Source of the DNA: Fidelibacterota bacterium
GTDB taxonomy: Bacteria > Fidelibacterota > UBA8477
Direction: 5' to 3'
Length of the DNA stretch: 38,670 nucleotides
NCBI GenBank assembly: GCA_021734045.1
Contig: JAIPJR010000014.1
Span: forward strand, 1-38,670
This document shows positions 11,801-21,228 of the stretch, piece by piece. The translations under genes and the position numbers were made by a program. Numbering within the stretch: the first letter of the stretch is position 1; every line of letters starts with the position of its first letter. The notes under the pieces were generated by a model, which saw only the letters and a program-made list of their open reading frames with translations, had not been told where the DNA came from and did not search any database.

Positions 11801-12782
11801 CAGCTTTTTCCATCCACGGTTTAACCTTCGTCTGGAGGGAGATCAAATCTATTATCGTAATCTGGCCGGCGGCATTGAAGCTATTGCCGATTTGGATATG
11901 ACCATTGAAGGCCAGGACACGATTCGGATCAACGCCGAGATGCCTGTGTTGAATGCTTTGTATTACAATAATTTCAGTAGTCAGAAAACCTATGATGTTT
12001 CGCAGCCGGGCTCAGGCACCAAACCCTCCACCGGGATGTTGACCTATAACTTGCATACGATATTCCCGGGAAATTTGCGTATCGATAATGATTTTATCTC
12101 TGCTGAAATGGATGGAGAATTATGGCTTCTGGATTATGGTGATGGTCAATTGCGCTTCAGCGGCACGCTGGAGGCAGAACCCGGTGGGAAATTTTTCTAT
12201 CTGGGGAATGTCCTCACCATTGAGCGGGGAACATTGACATTTGACCCCATCGAATTTAATCCCACGATCAGCGATTTTGTCGTAAGCACATTCATTGAGG
12301 GTGAGCGAATCGACCTGGTGGTTAGTGGTGACCTGAAGGAGCCGCAACTCAGTCTGGAAGCATCCCAAACCACTACCCATACCATGGATGACATTCTGAC
12401 CTACCTGACGATTAACCAAAAGGTCACGGAAGGTATCAGTCTGGCTGCCAGCAGCATTCGTGATCCGGTAAGGTCTTATGTCGGGTTGTTGGTCAATAAA
12501 ACCGGCGAAAGACTCCTGAGTCGTAGTGTGGGATTGGATTACCTGGACATTCAGAGCCCGTACCTGGGAACGGCAACGGGTGACACGACCCGGATATTAA
12601 TGGGGCAACAAATCTCTCGTGATTTGAAAATGACCTACCAGACTGACTTCAATCGTCTGGACCCCAATCTGGAGTACAAATTTGGTGTAGAATACCGGGT
12701 AAATAAAAATGTCTCTCTGATTGGCAATGTGAATCAGGATGGTTTGGTTGAGTTAAGGAGTCGGGTACGTTACAGCTATTAA
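8889..12782 (+). CDS. tamB: TamB-like translocation and assembly module protein (DUF490 family)
   Basis: This 1,297-residue protein has one N-terminal membrane anchor (about residues 15-37), followed by a long periplasmic region of repeating short beta strands, the AsmA/TamB-type pattern. The C-terminal 300 or so residues match the conserved TamB (DUF490) domain: an amyloid-like beta-rich segment around GGKFFYLGNVLTIERGTLTF, then the GERIDLVVSGDLKEPQLSLEAS and MDDILTYLTIN motifs, ending on an aromatic residue. TamB proteins span the periplasm and work with TamA in outer-membrane protein assembly or in phospholipid transport between membranes. The gene for the Omp85 partner starts eight bases downstream, which supports the assignment. 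The Shine-Dalgarno is weak (TAAGG a few bases upstream of the ATG). Length is typical of the family (E. coli TamB is about 1,260 residues). Confidence 0.88.
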   Translation: MPKQGRQELDFLKLAKRGLITAGILLTLFMVILLFFTPRVSGLLIGGANRFFLSSNQLHLSGKISGSVIPNGVALQDVQIVDLRRNQELLRANALTMGLHWSTIFKKNMVLSRIALENATLDTAIWTLERSNQSSKRKINLIFHRLALDSVIVHLPKTANIEAVTISKYRGSGWFLDGFLYTNTDSASIVFADPINQSVQFSGGLSLEGALSGQLIDFGIQIASGSGILNAAWQPDSLGGNVMVPKLDVAALLKSQKIKTPFDTLYLVNMGLDVLNRNGNWIADGNGRFRFDSYEPQLRLNRLSWDSLGLRADASLSEGDQRLMVTGSYSTDGQLSMAGELSNLDFSSELPEIPPRQVSGEFIISGDEKLQKTQLMLDHFTVGLYQVEELTLLAIRNSRNQFKIDSLGVDLGHSQASLAGIISADTLSLAGQVTIGELGDWFTPLDSSTTLGGTAEVEFDLSGSPAQPRLSGHFHQRKIGIAKTVQLDGMGKFSLEKRQKDWTGELVLQSESGHFLEDTLRNLNLTATLFNKQISLNNFNLRTDRYLLAGTGSFSPDSFQVQRLNMMVGDLSVSLAEPLKIRKGGSGASYWVIPRSVFTVNRGGMAVSGQIGEDGALDLNLNAELISIATISRALNIARPTDGELTGQFAVKGTLVNPTIDATFNWNKPVLGKLIADNFKFNGVLKNRELNITRAELVRGNKSVYLVGAIPVGYTSEDWEQARDKSQMFSVKFTNYPMKELLITDFRGTPIAGILSGTLNIRGTAKHSVVDGNLGIADGRWGKLDFNRGTAIFSYQQGIISFDSLSISSNWGVASGLGYLSGRLDLRPDSQEPPAVNPMDLAFKGNFTSLKFLTAYLPGLDQLTGDFTADMHLYGSYEEPIRDMKIRGHHATLALAPFDNKITDIHTELTMQNNLMTINHFSGKMRYEQGTALQRGGIVSSVTELFGSLIGMQTVRQYSGDIFITGVGDFSSFFHPRFNLRLEGDQIYYRNLAGGIEAIADLDMTIEGQDTIRINAEMPVLNALYYNNFSSQKTYDVSQPGSGTKPSTGMLTYNLHTIFPGNLRIDNDFISAEMDGELWLLDYGDGQLRFSGTLEAEPGGKFFYLGNVLTIERGTLTFDPIEFNPTISDFVVSTFIEGERIDLVVSGDLKEPQLSLEASQTTTHTMDDILTYLTINQKVTEGISLAASSIRDPVRSYVGLLVNKTGERLLSRSVGLDYLDIQSPYLGTATGDTTRILMGQQISRDLKMTYQTDFNRLDPNLEYKFGVEYRVNKNVSLIGNVNQDGLVELRSRVRYSY

Positions 12783-12790
12783 TACGTCCG

Positions 12791-14647
12791 TTGGCGCATT
12801 TTAGATATCTCGTGCTTTGCCTGCTCATGCTGGTGCCGCTTGCCGGGTGGACCCAGGAAGCCTTTATTTCTGAAGGTGCGGAGATTCGGTCCATCACGTT
12901 CAGTGGTAATGAGAGCATCCGGAAAGCGGATTTGAGAGACCAGCTCTCGATACATACGCGACTCTTCAAACGCTGGATCCGACGTGGTTCACCATATAAT
13001 GTCCGGCAAATCATCCGGAATAAATTGGTCCTCTCCAATTACTACCGCCAATTCGGGTATCTGGATATCACGGTTCGCGATTCCATCATACCTGTCTCAG
13101 CGGATGTGATTGATATTGCATTCATCATCCATGAGGGAAAACAGTATTATCTGAACAATTTCGCTATCACCGGGAATGAAGTCATTCCTACCTCGCGATA
13201 CCTGGAGGAATTGAAGCTCAAAGCCAACATTCCCTTCAGTCGGTACGAAATACAGAATGGGCTTCGCAGGATTATTCGCCGCTATGAAACCATGGGTTAC
13301 CCCGGTGTAATAATCCAAGACAGCGTGGCGATTGGTGATTCCGTGGATTTTTACCTGCAGGTTAATGAAGGTGCGCTGACCTACTTCGGTAATATCCAAG
13401 TTCCTGAGTTGGAGGGTATTGATGATCGTGTGGTGCGCCGGGAAGTAGTGGTTGAGCCGGGTGAAGTCTATAATATTGAGTTGATTGAAGAGTCACAGCG
13501 GCGCCTGTTTGAAACGGGCCTATTTAATGGCGTGAGTATTCGACCGACCAAAATTGATCCACTGACAAATCGTGTGGATTTATCAGTGCAGTTAATTGTG
13601 AGCAATTTTCGAGCAGTGGATTTTGAGTTCGGTCTGAAGCAGGAAGCCAGCGCGGAATATGCAGACCCATTGCTTAATCTGAAGATGGGAGGGAGTTGGC
13701 AACATAAGAATATCGCCGGAGCGGGTCGTCGTTTTCAGGTGAAAATGTCTGCCAGTACGCGATTTCCTGAAATCTACCAGCCGCAGACTTTTCGCAGTGA
13801 TTTGCTTTACACCATTCCCTGGTTGTTGGATTTTAGAACTCCCACCACAATCAACCCCTATTATGACTACAAAGATTGGTCAGAATGGCATGGTGCCGGT
13901 GCGTATCATTGGCGCTATGGCGTTCAGGTGACCACGTTGTATCGCTGGTTTCGCATTGTTCAGGCTCAGGGTCGGTTGGAATGGAGTAAGTTGAAAACCA
14001 GCGTGGTGACCAGTAAGGAAACTGGGATTACGGAGCAGCGCTCCTATCGTTTGCTGATACGCTGGGACAACAGGAATAATTTTTTCTCACCGTCTTCCGG
14101 ATACCTCATTGAGCTGACACCCAAATTAGCCGGGACGTTCCTGGGGGGCAGTCACCATTTTACCCAGGTCGAGGCCTCTTACAGTATCTACCATCGTCTA
14201 TTTCGGAATGTGGTGGGAGCAGGGCGAATTGTCAGTGGAATCACCCACATCATGCCCCAAGACACCAGTGGTGTGGCGCCGGTGGACCAGCGCTTCTATC
14301 TGGGTGGTAACACATCGGTGCGCGGTTATCGCAATCAGATGTTAGGTCCCACACTTTTGGATGGGGGGAATTTGGTACCCCAGGGTGGGAATTTTGAACT
14401 GTTCGGGAATTTTGAAGTGCGTTTCCCCATCTATGGTTTCCTTGGCGGCGAGGTTTTTCTGGATTGGGGCAATTTGTGGACGGAACCAGAGTATGCCAAT
14501 CTGACTGATATTAAGTTTGCATCTGGATTTGGCATCACCTTTGCGACCCCTATAGGGCCGGCCAGGGTCGATTTTGCCCGGCCTTTGAATGATAGTAATT
14601 ATGGCAGAGAATGGAACATTCATGTCGCCATTTCTCATGCCTTTTAA
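12791..14647 (+). CDS. tamA: TamA-like Omp85/BamA-family outer-membrane protein
   Basis: This 618-residue outer-membrane protein has a signal peptide (CLLMLVPLAGWTQ core), three consecutive POTRA-like domains (about residues 30-115, 116-190 and 190-270), and a C-terminal 16-strand Omp85-type barrel. The conserved Omp85 loop motif is present as GGNTSVRGYRNQ (residue ~505), and the chain ends in phenylalanine (SHAF), the usual barrel signal. Three POTRA domains and a TamB-like gene just upstream favour TamA over BamA, which usually has five. The start is TTG; an ATG at codon 13 would remove most of the signal peptide. Its role is insertion of proteins into the outer membrane together with the TamB-like protein. 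A divergent BamA-type protein is the alternative. Confidence 0.85.
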   Translation: MAHFRYLVLCLLMLVPLAGWTQEAFISEGAEIRSITFSGNESIRKADLRDQLSIHTRLFKRWIRRGSPYNVRQIIRNKLVLSNYYRQFGYLDITVRDSIIPVSADVIDIAFIIHEGKQYYLNNFAITGNEVIPTSRYLEELKLKANIPFSRYEIQNGLRRIIRRYETMGYPGVIIQDSVAIGDSVDFYLQVNEGALTYFGNIQVPELEGIDDRVVRREVVVEPGEVYNIELIEESQRRLFETGLFNGVSIRPTKIDPLTNRVDLSVQLIVSNFRAVDFEFGLKQEASAEYADPLLNLKMGGSWQHKNIAGAGRRFQVKMSASTRFPEIYQPQTFRSDLLYTIPWLLDFRTPTTINPYYDYKDWSEWHGAGAYHWRYGVQVTTLYRWFRIVQAQGRLEWSKLKTSVVTSKETGITEQRSYRLLIRWDNRNNFFSPSSGYLIELTPKLAGTFLGGSHHFTQVEASYSIYHRLFRNVVGAGRIVSGITHIMPQDTSGVAPVDQRFYLGGNTSVRGYRNQMLGPTLLDGGNLVPQGGNFELFGNFEVRFPIYGFLGGEVFLDWGNLWTEPEYANLTDIKFASGFGITFATPIGPARVDFARPLNDSNYGREWNIHVAISHAF

Positions 14648-14665
14648 GATAGATGGGGGTGCAAA

Positions 14666-17299
14666 ATGTTGGATTTTAATCGACTGACATATAAAAGTCA
14701 GGAGGCACTTCAGAAAAGTGTTTCCCTGGCACAATCACTGAATCACCAGGTCGTAGAAATCGACCATTTTATCGCGGTGTTATTGCGTGAGGAAGATAGC
14801 CTGCTAAATGCCATCGTGCGTAAGCTGGGTGTGAATAAATCTGATTTGGTGCAGGAAGTAGAATATAATCTTTCACGGTTACCGAAGGTGACCGGGGGTG
14901 GTGTGGGACAAACCGGCATCAGTCCGGAATTCAATCGCATTCTGGATTTGGCACAGACTGAAATGGCCACGCTTAAAGATGAGTATGTGAGCATCGAACA
15001 CATCTTATTGGCGGCATTCCAGGAGGGGAAAACCACCACAATCGGGTCCCTGAAGCGGATTGGTCTGAGCCGGGAGCGGTTACTGGAGTTGCTCAAATCA
15101 GTTCGTGGGTCCCAACGGGTTACAGATCAAAACCCGGAAGAAAAATACCAGGCGTTGGATCGCTATACCCGGGACCTGACAAAACTGGCGCGCCGGGGAA
15201 AGCTGGATCCCATCATTGGCCGGGATGAGGAAATCCGCCGCGTACTACAGGTTCTCAGTCGTCGCACCAAAAACAATCCGGTCTTGATTGGTGAACCTGG
15301 TGTGGGAAAAACCGCAATTGCTGAGGGAATTGCTTTGCGCATCATTAATCAGGATGTGCCGGAAGGCATGAAATCGAAACGCTTATTGGCACTAGATATG
15401 GGTGCGCTCATCGCCGGAGCGAAGTTCAGGGGTGAGTTTGAAGATCGGCTGAAGGCAGTTTTAAAAGAAATTGAAACCGCGGAAGGCTCGGTCATCCTGT
15501 TTATTGATGAATTACACACGGTTATTGGTGCCGGGGCGGCCGAAGGTGCCATGGATGCCTCCAATCTATTGAAACCAGCATTAGCTCGTGGCGATTTGCG
15601 GGCTATTGGTGCTACCACCTTAGACGAATACCGGAAACATATTGAGAAAGACGCGGCATTAGAGCGACGCTTCCAACCGGTTCTGGTAGAACCGCCTACG
15701 GTGGAGGATACCATCTCTATTTTACGCGGGTTAAAAGAGCGGTATGAAATTCACCATGGTGTGAAAATCAGAGATTCCGCGTTAGTGGCTGCGGCAGAAC
15801 TTTCAGATCGCTACATTTCAGACCGATTCCTGCCGGATAAAGCCATCGATCTCATGGATGAAGCGGCCAGCCGTTTACGATTGGTGATTGATTCATTACC
15901 CGAAGAATTGGATGAGGATGAACGCAGAATCCGGCAGCTTGAAATTGAGATTCGCGCGTTGAAAAAGGAGAGCGACCCGGAGGCCAAGAAGCGCCTGAAA
16001 GCGGTGGAGAAGGAGCTCTCTGACCTGCATGAGCAATCAGATTCGATGCGTTCACACTGGAATCTGGAAAAAGAGCTGCTTAAGGAAATTCAAGGACTGA
16101 AAAAGCAGATTGATGATACCCGCACTGAGCTGGAACGGGCAGAGCGGCAGGGGGACTTTGACAGAGCTGCCGAATTGAAACACGGTACCCTGGTTCGACT
16201 GCAACAGGAATTGGAAGCGAAAAGTGCGTCACTCAGTGGCGATGGACAGACACATCGGATGTTGCGCGAAGAAGTTACGGCCAACGATATTGCAGAGATT
16301 GTCTCCCGCTGGACCCATATTCCCATCACCAAATTAATGGAAACAGAGCGAGAGAAGTTACTCCACATAGAAGATCGTTTGCACGAGCGGGTAGTTGGAC
16401 AGGATCATGCGATCCAGGTTGTTTCCAACGCCATTCGCCGCAGTCGGGCGGGTTTTGCTGATGAACAGCGGCCCATGGGGAGCTTCATTTTTATCGGTAG
16501 TACCGGTGTTGGGAAAACCGAGTTGGCCAAAGCCTTGGCAGAGTTTCTCTTTGATGATGAGAATGCCATGGTGCGTATTGACATGAGTGAATACATGGAG
16601 AAGCACTCGGTAGCACGACTAATCGGTGCGCCACCTGGCTATGTAGGTTATGAGGAAGGTGGTCAGCTTACCGAATCGGTTCGGCGGAAGCCGTATGCTG
16701 TGGTTCTTTTGGATGAAATTGAGAAGGCCCATCCCGAAATATTTAATGTGCTGCTCCAGGTATTGGATGATGGTCGCCTGACGGATGCCCGTGGGAAGAC
16801 GGTGAATTTCAGAAACACCATTATCATCATGACGTCAAACCTGGGTTCCGATGTCATTGCCCGACAACTGGAAGAAAAACATGGTGACATCTCCGAATCT
16901 GAAATTACAGACTTGGAAAATGCTGTTCTCCAGTTGATGCGTCGGACTTTGCGACCGGAATTTCTGAATCGCATTGATGATGTTGTGGTGTTCAAACCTT
17001 TGAGTCAGAGCCAAATTGGTGAAATCGTACGGATTCAGTTTCGCCAGTTGGTGAACCGATTCAGGGCTCAGGGCGTTGTGGCGGAGTTGTCAGAAGCTGC
17101 TATCGCGCAACTTGCGCAGGAAGGGTTTGATCCCATGTATGGCGCCAGACCGTTGAAACGCGCGCTGCAACGGCATGTGGTTGACCGGGTCGCAACAGCA
17201 TTTTTAAAGGGCGAGATTGAACCGGGAACTGCAGTAATTATCGACTACGATAATGGTTATACGCTCAAAATCACCGAACACCGGAAAGAGTCAGTGTAA
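14666..17299 (+). CDS. clpB: ATP-dependent chaperone ClpB
   Basis: This 877-residue Hsp100 disaggregase rescues aggregated proteins together with DnaK. The Clp N-domain lies at about residues 1-145, with KVTGGGVGQ in the linker. AAA module 1 has Walker A GEPGVGKT at 209-216. The long coiled-coil middle domain, about residues 400-540, distinguishes ClpB from ClpC. AAA module 2 has Walker A GSTGVGKT at 611-618, with serine where the family usually has proline, and the GYVGYEEGG pore loop at about 655. The chain ends with the D2-small domain. No ClpP-binding IGF/L loop was recognised. The ATG has GATGGGGGTG upstream and follows the TamA-like gene by 18 bases, so it may be co-transcribed with the envelope genes. 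DnaK, its usual partner, is 6 kb upstream. Confidence 0.94.
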   Translation: MLDFNRLTYKSQEALQKSVSLAQSLNHQVVEIDHFIAVLLREEDSLLNAIVRKLGVNKSDLVQEVEYNLSRLPKVTGGGVGQTGISPEFNRILDLAQTEMATLKDEYVSIEHILLAAFQEGKTTTIGSLKRIGLSRERLLELLKSVRGSQRVTDQNPEEKYQALDRYTRDLTKLARRGKLDPIIGRDEEIRRVLQVLSRRTKNNPVLIGEPGVGKTAIAEGIALRIINQDVPEGMKSKRLLALDMGALIAGAKFRGEFEDRLKAVLKEIETAEGSVILFIDELHTVIGAGAAEGAMDASNLLKPALARGDLRAIGATTLDEYRKHIEKDAALERRFQPVLVEPPTVEDTISILRGLKERYEIHHGVKIRDSALVAAAELSDRYISDRFLPDKAIDLMDEAASRLRLVIDSLPEELDEDERRIRQLEIEIRALKKESDPEAKKRLKAVEKELSDLHEQSDSMRSHWNLEKELLKEIQGLKKQIDDTRTELERAERQGDFDRAAELKHGTLVRLQQELEAKSASLSGDGQTHRMLREEVTANDIAEIVSRWTHIPITKLMETEREKLLHIEDRLHERVVGQDHAIQVVSNAIRRSRAGFADEQRPMGSFIFIGSTGVGKTELAKALAEFLFDDENAMVRIDMSEYMEKHSVARLIGAPPGYVGYEEGGQLTESVRRKPYAVVLLDEIEKAHPEIFNVLLQVLDDGRLTDARGKTVNFRNTIIIMTSNLGSDVIARQLEEKHGDISESEITDLENAVLQLMRRTLRPEFLNRIDDVVVFKPLSQSQIGEIVRIQFRQLVNRFRAQGVVAELSEAAIAQLAQEGFDPMYGARPLKRALQRHVVDRVATAFLKGEIEPGTAVIIDYDNGYTLKITEHRKESV

Positions 17300-17463
17300 G
17301 CCAGAATTTTCCCGGGAACTTCACAATTGAAATGAAAGTAGAACGCTTGCTCTGATGAGGGAAAAATTGTGATAAAGGTTGTGATGTCCCATAGTAAAAT
17401 CAATATTTCGCGCACACAAAAAAGCGGACTACGCATCGCATATTAATAGGAGATGGATTCATT

Positions 17464-18183
17464 ATGCTGAAAAAGGGTATGATTGTTTTGTTGGGGGGAA
17501 TCTTGCTCATTAGCTGTGGGAAAAAATCTTACACTGAATTAATGTCAATGGGCAATGAGTACATGGAAAAAAGTGAAATGGGTAAAGCACTGGAGGCTTA
17601 CCGTGAAGCGGTCTATGTAGCTGAGGAACCGGCACAGATTATCGCTGCAGCGGATAAACTGGGTGATATTTTTGTGCAGCATGTTCCCAATCCTGATAGT
17701 GCCGGGACCTATTACGCCATCATTCTTGATTATCCGGATGAGCTGAATGTGGAAACCCTGCGCGAATACACCAAATTAATTCACGAATCTGGAAATTATG
17801 GTGTCGCAGCCCGGGGATACGCCATGTGGCTGGAACGCTATAACGACAATCCGCTGGCACCCAGTATGGCGTATGATCTGGCTGAGCTTTACCACAAACA
17901 AATTCAGGATTTAATCCGGGCAGTGCAGCTATACGACCAGGTTGTAACCGATTATCCTGATTCACCTTTCGCACCAAAAGCGTTGTTTTCTGCCGGGTAT
18001 GTCTATGCCAATGACTTGAAAAACCTTGAGAAGGCCCGTGCGAAGTACGAGACGTTTCTCGCCTCTTATCCCAAACATGAAATGGTTCCTTCTGTCCAGT
18101 TTGAGTTGAGATATCTGGGCAAATCCATCGAAGAAATTCCGGAATTACAGCACCTGGTGGGCAGGAAAAAATCCAGTAGTTAA
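17464..18183 (+). CDS. TPR-containing lipoprotein
   Basis: This 239-residue protein has a lipoprotein signal peptide: KK, a hydrophobic core, and a lipobox ending LISC, with cysteine at about residue 18. Tetratricopeptide-like helix pairs follow, for example SYTELMSMGNEYMEKSE with GKALEAYREAV near residues 22-50, and KARAKYETFLASYPKHE near 192-208. Such repeats usually mediate protein-protein contacts, and here the protein would sit on a membrane facing the periplasm. A good AGGAG lies ten bases before the ATG. It lies 164 bases after clpB and about 66 bases before the moxR-like gene, so it may be the first gene of the next operon. BamD- or YbgF-like roles are possible but not shown. Confidence 0.8.
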   Translation: MLKKGMIVLLGGILLISCGKKSYTELMSMGNEYMEKSEMGKALEAYREAVYVAEEPAQIIAAADKLGDIFVQHVPNPDSAGTYYAIILDYPDELNVETLREYTKLIHESGNYGVAARGYAMWLERYNDNPLAPSMAYDLAELYHKQIQDLIRAVQLYDQVVTDYPDSPFAPKALFSAGYVYANDLKNLEKARAKYETFLASYPKHEMVPSVQFELRYLGKSIEEIPELQHLVGRKKSSS

Positions 18184-18249
18184 TTGATGGAGCGATGATT
18201 CATTAATCGTTGAAGTTGAAAATACAAACAGAGGGATTTGATACAGCGT

Positions 18250-19242
18250 ATGTCATTTGATCTGGCTCAGTTGAATGAAGAGATAAAGCGGGAAAGTCAA
18301 TTCATTGAAATCCTGGAAAGCGAAATCGGTAAAGTCATCGTTGGCCAACAATACCTGGTCCGTCGTCTATTGGTGGGACTTCTTGCCAACGGTCATATTT
18401 TACTGGAAGGGGTTCCCGGATTAGCCAAAACTTTGACCGTGCACACCCTTGCACAGCTGATTCATACCCATTTCCAGCGCATACAATTCACGCCTGATCT
18501 GCTTCCTGCCGATTTGCTGGGAACGCTGATCTATAATCAAAAAGATGGTGAATTCACCATTAAAAAGGGACCCCTGTTCAGCAACATTATCTTAGCGGAT
18601 GAGATTAACCGCTCACCCGCCAAAGTGCAGGCGGCTCTCCTGGAGGCAATGCAGGAGAGGCAAATCACCATAGGCGAAGAAACCTTCAAGCTGGAAGATC
18701 CTTTTCTTGTATTGGCAACGCAGAATCCAATCGAGCAGGAGGGCACGTACCCGCTTCCGGAGGCACAGGTAGACCGGTTCATGCTCAAGGTTAAAATCAA
18801 CTACCCCAACGAGAGTGAAGAGCTGGAAATCATCCGTCGTATGGCGCACCCGAAACCGAGCCTTGCACTGGAACCGGTCGTGAACCCGGACCAGATTCTA
18901 AAGGCACGCCAGGTGGTGGACAATATCTATATGGATGAAAAAATTGAGCGCTACATCGTGGATATCGTGTTTGCCACACGTAATCCTGAGAAATACGGTC
19001 TGGGTGAGCTGACTGACCTTATTCAGTTCGGCGCATCACCGCGTGCTTCCATTAATCTGGCAATGACGGCGAAGGCGCACGCCTTCATCAATCACCGCGG
19101 CTATGTCACCCCGGATGATATACGTGCCATGGGCATGGATGTGCTGCGCCATCGCGTTTTGGTGACCTACGAAGCTGAAGCTGAAAATATGACAAGTGAA
19201 GATATTATTCAGCGCGTGTTTGAAACAGTTGAAGTGCCATAA
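18250..19242 (+). CDS. MoxR-family AAA+ ATPase
   Basis: This is a MoxR-type AAA+ ATPase of about 330 residues. Members are thought to act as chaperone-like factors that mature or activate partner proteins, often with von Willebrand A-domain proteins encoded next door. Walker A is GVPGLAKT (residues 54-61), Walker B is IILADEINRSP, sensor 1 lies in LATQNPIEQEGTYPLPEAQ, and the C-terminal lid contains GASPRASI. I chose the ATG; a TTG four codons upstream is also possible, as the AGAGGG sits between ideal spacings for both. The DUF58 gene follows 91 bases later. This pairing is the classic MoxR-DUF58 arrangement. Confidence 0.92.
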   Translation: MSFDLAQLNEEIKRESQFIEILESEIGKVIVGQQYLVRRLLVGLLANGHILLEGVPGLAKTLTVHTLAQLIHTHFQRIQFTPDLLPADLLGTLIYNQKDGEFTIKKGPLFSNIILADEINRSPAKVQAALLEAMQERQITIGEETFKLEDPFLVLATQNPIEQEGTYPLPEAQVDRFMLKVKINYPNESEELEIIRRMAHPKPSLALEPVVNPDQILKARQVVDNIYMDEKIERYIVDIVFATRNPEKYGLGELTDLIQFGASPRASINLAMTAKAHAFINHRGYVTPDDIRAMGMDVLRHRVLVTYEAEAENMTSEDIIQRVFETVEVP

Positions 19243-19333
19243 GCCGGTTATGAATGTTTGTCCTGCTATTTTGTGAGATAGAATTTTCGATAATGTCCTG
19301 CAGCGGCGATTCACGAAGCGCTTCTGATTGAAC

Positions 19334-20212
19334 ATGATTTCAAAAGACATTCTGAAGAACATCCGCCGACTCGAATTTTCCACCCGGCACCTGGTGAATG
19401 AGGTGTTCGGTGGCGAATATCATTCGGTATTCAAAGGCCGGGGAATGGAGTTCGCGGAAGTTAGGGAATATCTGCCCGGTGATGACATTCGAACAATTGA
19501 TTGGAATGTGACAGCCCGGACCGGGAAACCGCATGTGAAATTGTTTGACGAAGAGCGGGAGCTCACGGTCATGTTGCTGGTGGATGCATCCGCTTCTGGA
19601 GCCTTCGGTAGTCGCGGTCGGATGAAACGGGAGGTGGCAGCAGAATTATCAGCGGTTTTGGCATTTTCAGCGATTAAAAATAATGATAAGGTGGGTGCGG
19701 TAGTATTTACAGATAAGGTGGAAAAATTCCTTCCACCGCACAAAGGGCGCCACCATGTACTGCATGTGATACGCGAATTATTATACCATGAACCACAGAG
19801 TAAAGGCACTGATATTGGTGCTGCCGTTGAGTTCATGTCCAGTGTGGTGCGGCGACGGGCTGTGGTCTTTTTAATTTCAGATTTTCTCACTTCCGGATTT
19901 GAAACACCGATTCGAATCGCTGCTCGCCGACATGATTTCATCACTTTACGACTGTTTGACCCGTTGGAAGCTACATTGCCCCGTACTGGTTTGATTCAGG
20001 TGCACGACGCGGAAACGGGCGAGATTGCCCTGATGGATACCGGCAACCCGCGCTTCCGTGAAGCCTATCAAAAAGCCAATCAACAGCGAGTCAGTTCATT
20101 GGAGAGTTTCTTCCGCAAACATCAATTGGATTACCTGGCACTGAATTCAACCGAGTCCTATGTGGAACCATTGGTGAAATTTTTTAAGGCGCGAGCCAAG
20201 AGGGTGCGCTGA
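19334..20212 (+). CDS. DUF58 domain-containing protein
   Basis: This protein of about 292 residues has the conserved DUF58 block VREYLPGDDIRTIDWNVTAR (about residues 43-62). A von Willebrand A-like fold follows, with a VDASASGAFGS metal-site-like motif near residue 87 and a LISDFLTSG strand near 185. DUF58 proteins are commonly encoded beside MoxR ATPases and are believed to be their substrates or partners; the biochemical function is unknown. No membrane segment is seen, so it is probably cytoplasmic. The ATG was chosen over a TTG two codons upstream. Its stop overlaps the next gene's ATG (TGATG), showing translational coupling. Confidence 0.9.
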   Translation: MISKDILKNIRRLEFSTRHLVNEVFGGEYHSVFKGRGMEFAEVREYLPGDDIRTIDWNVTARTGKPHVKLFDEERELTVMLLVDASASGAFGSRGRMKREVAAELSAVLAFSAIKNNDKVGAVVFTDKVEKFLPPHKGRHHVLHVIRELLYHEPQSKGTDIGAAVEFMSSVVRRRAVVFLISDFLTSGFETPIRIAARRHDFITLRLFDPLEATLPRTGLIQVHDAETGEIALMDTGNPRFREAYQKANQQRVSSLESFFRKHQLDYLALNSTESYVEPLVKFFKARAKRVR

Positions 20213-21228
20213 TGGCTGGGCGTGGACGCGCACAACTGAGCCGGACGTTCCAGGCTTTTACCCTCTGTTCTTTATACTCTCGACGCCTCCTGGTCTTCTT
20301 CCTGTTCATTCCATCGTTATTCGCCCAATCGTTACAGGTCAGCGTTGACTTGGATACCACTGACGGCACGCTGGGGGATGTGTTTCATGCTACCTGGCAG
20401 GTTCAGCACTCCCCAAATCAAGCGGTTCAGTTCCCTGTTTTGGATCAACGGGTAACCACATTTGAAATTCTGGAACAGAACCAGGGTGTGGAACAAGAAA
20501 ATATTACTGCCCTGCAACTGGCGGTGGCTGTATATGATTCCGTAGGCCCACACGATTTTCCGGATCTGAAAGCGACTGTCATTTCACCAGTCGATACACA
20601 GGTTATAAAACTGCCAGGATTTCGGGTGGAAATTCATTCCGTCCTCACAGCAGAGGACTCGACCTTTCATCCCATCAAACCGATTCATCCCGTTCGTTTA
20701 CCGTTCAATTGGTGGTACATCATTTATGGTGTCATCGCAGTTGTCACTATCTATTTGCTATACCGGTATTGGCCACGCAGGATAGGTAAAAATGAAGCAG
20801 GTAAGGAAAAAGTTGTCGTCATCCTGCCGGAGGAAGCACATGTGATAGCGTTGCGCGAATTAAATGAATTGCAGCGTTCCACACTGCTTGAAACGGGGGA
20901 TTTCAAAGCCTATTACTCCTGGCTAACTGAAATTGTGCGTCGATATTTCGAGAATCGCTTTCTAATTGATGCGTTGGAAATGACCACGACAGAGGTATTA
21001 CTGGCCTTGAAGAACGGTATTCTAGGGCCGGATCGGTTGCGGGATAGTGAAGAACTATTGACACAGGGAGATTTGGTCAAGTTCGCCAAATTTATCCCCA
21101 CATCTACACAAGCTGAAGCAGCATTAAAATTGGCCATCAACCTGGTGGAAACCACCAGGGTTCAGACCGAAACAACCATGAAAAAATCTGATGTTAAACA
21201 GCAAGCAGAAGTGGAGGACATATCGTGA
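20212..21228 (+). CDS. BatD/DUF4381-like membrane protein
   Basis: This 338-residue protein has a long basic N-terminus and a signal or anchor segment around residues 25-42 (RRLLVFFLFIPSLFAQ). A beta-rich periplasmic domain follows to about residue 165, then one membrane helix near 168-186 (WWYIIYGVIAVVTIYLLYRYW) and a cytoplasmic helical domain (ALRELNELQRSTLLETGDFKAYYSWLTEIVRRYFENRF). That arrangement resembles the BatD/DUF4381-type proteins that accompany MoxR and DUF58 proteins. It overlaps both neighbours: TGATG with the DUF58 gene and GTGA with the ABC ATPase gene. It would couple the cytoplasmic MoxR/DUF58 pair to the envelope. The name is by architecture and context only. Confidence 0.65.
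   Translation: MAGRGRAQLSRTFQAFTLCSLYSRRLLVFFLFIPSLFAQSLQVSVDLDTTDGTLGDVFHATWQVQHSPNQAVQFPVLDQRVTTFEILEQNQGVEQENITALQLAVAVYDSVGPHDFPDLKATVISPVDTQVIKLPGFRVEIHSVLTAEDSTFHPIKPIHPVRLPFNWWYIIYGVIAVVTIYLLYRYWPRRIGKNEAGKEKVVVILPEEAHVIALRELNELQRSTLLETGDFKAYYSWLTEIVRRYFENRFLIDALEMTTTEVLLALKNGILGPDRLRDSEELLTQGDLVKFAKFIPTSTQAEAALKLAINLVETTRVQTETTMKKSDVKQQAEVEDIS

Noticed and set aside
17321-17372. Perfect 8-base inverted repeat (TCACAATT and AATTGTGA) in the clpB to TPR lipoprotein gap
   Set aside because: The 36-base spacer and short arms make chance likely, and there is no T-run for a terminator.
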